Shown one piece after another: positions 6,745 through 7,075 of a stretch of 7,075 nucleotides of DNA. This DNA is from Spartobacteria bacterium (lineage in GTDB: Bacteria > Verrucomicrobiota > Verrucomicrobiia > Chthoniobacterales > Chthoniobacteraceae), in assembly GCA_025355595.1 (NCBI GenBank), contig JANXZI010000469.1:1-7075 (forward strand), read 5' to 3'. Position numbers and translations under genes: made by a program. The notes under the pieces are model-generated. The model saw only the letters and a program-made list of their open reading frames with translations. It was not told the DNA's origin and ran no database searches. How positions within the stretch are numbered: position 1 is the stretch's first letter; the number at the start of each line of letters is the position of its first letter.

Positions 6745-7075
6745 GTGCCCAATCACAAGCGCATCCTCTTCGTCTGCACCGGAAACATCTGCCGCAGCCC
6801 CATGGCAGAGGGTCTCCTCCGCCATGCCGCGAAGCACCGGCGCGACATCTCCGTGGCGTCCGCCGGCGTCGCGACGGGCCACGGCCAGCCCGCGAGCGAG
6901 AACAGCGTCGTCGCGCTCCGCCAGTGGAATATTGACATCACCGACATCCGCTCGCAGCCCCTCACAGACGAACTCGTCGAGTGGGCCACGCACATCTTCG
7001 GCATGACGCATTCGCACCTCGATGCGATCCTCACCTTCTTCCCCGAGGCGGAGGAAAAAGTGTGGCTCGCGTGCG
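6745..7075 (+). CDS. Low-molecular-weight protein tyrosine phosphatase (3' end outside window)
   Basis: A cytoplasmic phosphatase of the LMW-PTP family, which dephosphorylates protein phosphotyrosine and in some bacteria other phosphoresidues such as phosphoarginine. From the GTG at 6745 the protein reads VPNHKRILFVCTGNICRSPMAE within the first 22 codons. The CX5R loop is Cys11 (nucleophile) to Arg17 with Ser18 after it, followed by the family's SAG (about 43-45) and the RSQPLTDELVEWA segment. A hydrophobic MTHSHL stretch corresponds to the usual MT.SHL. 110 residues are visible of a usual 150-160; the general-acid Asp region is beyond the right edge. No Shine-Dalgarno site is seen. The only other in-frame start nearby is a TTG at 6703, which is not needed by the family alignment. 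It is divergent from the kinase operon, 132 bp from its first gene. Confidence 0.93.
   Translation, partial: MPNHKRILFVCTGNICRSPMAEGLLRHAAKHRRDISVASAGVATGHGQPASENSVVALRQWNIDITDIRSQPLTDELVEWATHIFGMTHSHLDAILTFFPEAEEKVWLAC

Overview
The window is GC-rich, tightly packed bacterial DNA. It looks like a chromosomal segment from the Planctomycetes-Verrucomicrobia-Chlamydiae group, most likely a verrucomicrobium. The reasons are a large FHA/PknB-type Ser/Thr kinase with a DWG motif and TPR/LRR tail, small lipoproteins indicating a Gram-negative envelope, GTG starts and few clear Shine-Dalgarno sites. This placement is inferred from protein style; no rRNA or other marker gene is present.

Layout. (1) Positions 1-2489, + strand: the 3' part of an ABCG-type ABC transporter (ATPase fused to membrane domain) whose N-terminus lies left of the window. 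It has an unusually large extracytoplasmic loop with a predicted coiled coil. (2) Positions 2490-2954: a 465-bp stretch with no confident large gene. It holds a probable small exported protein on the - strand (2542-2745), a candidate promoter for it, an inverted repeat and a candidate terminator for the kinase gene. (3) Positions 2955-6612, - strand: a compact apparent operon read right to left. It encodes a 168-residue lipoprotein, a 103-residue lipoprotein with an elastin-like Gly/Pro tail, and a 912-residue membrane Ser/Thr kinase (FHA, kinase, one membrane helix, coiled coil, TPR, LRR, Pro-rich tail). (4) Positions 6613-6744: a short divergent intergenic region. (5) Positions 6745-7075, + strand: the first 110 codons of a low-molecular-weight protein tyrosine phosphatase, cut by the right edge.

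How the parts may work together. The operon looks like an envelope signalling unit: two lipoproteins outside the inner membrane and a kinase with a pThr-binding FHA domain inside. A protein phosphatase starts divergently from it, and an ABC exporter converges on it. The last visible part of the exporter's N-terminal region resembles the end of an FHA domain. This recalls the mycobacterial PknF/Rv1747 kinase-FHA exporter pair, but the link here is an inference from proximity. No tRNA, rRNA, insertion sequence, CRISPR array or phage gene was seen.
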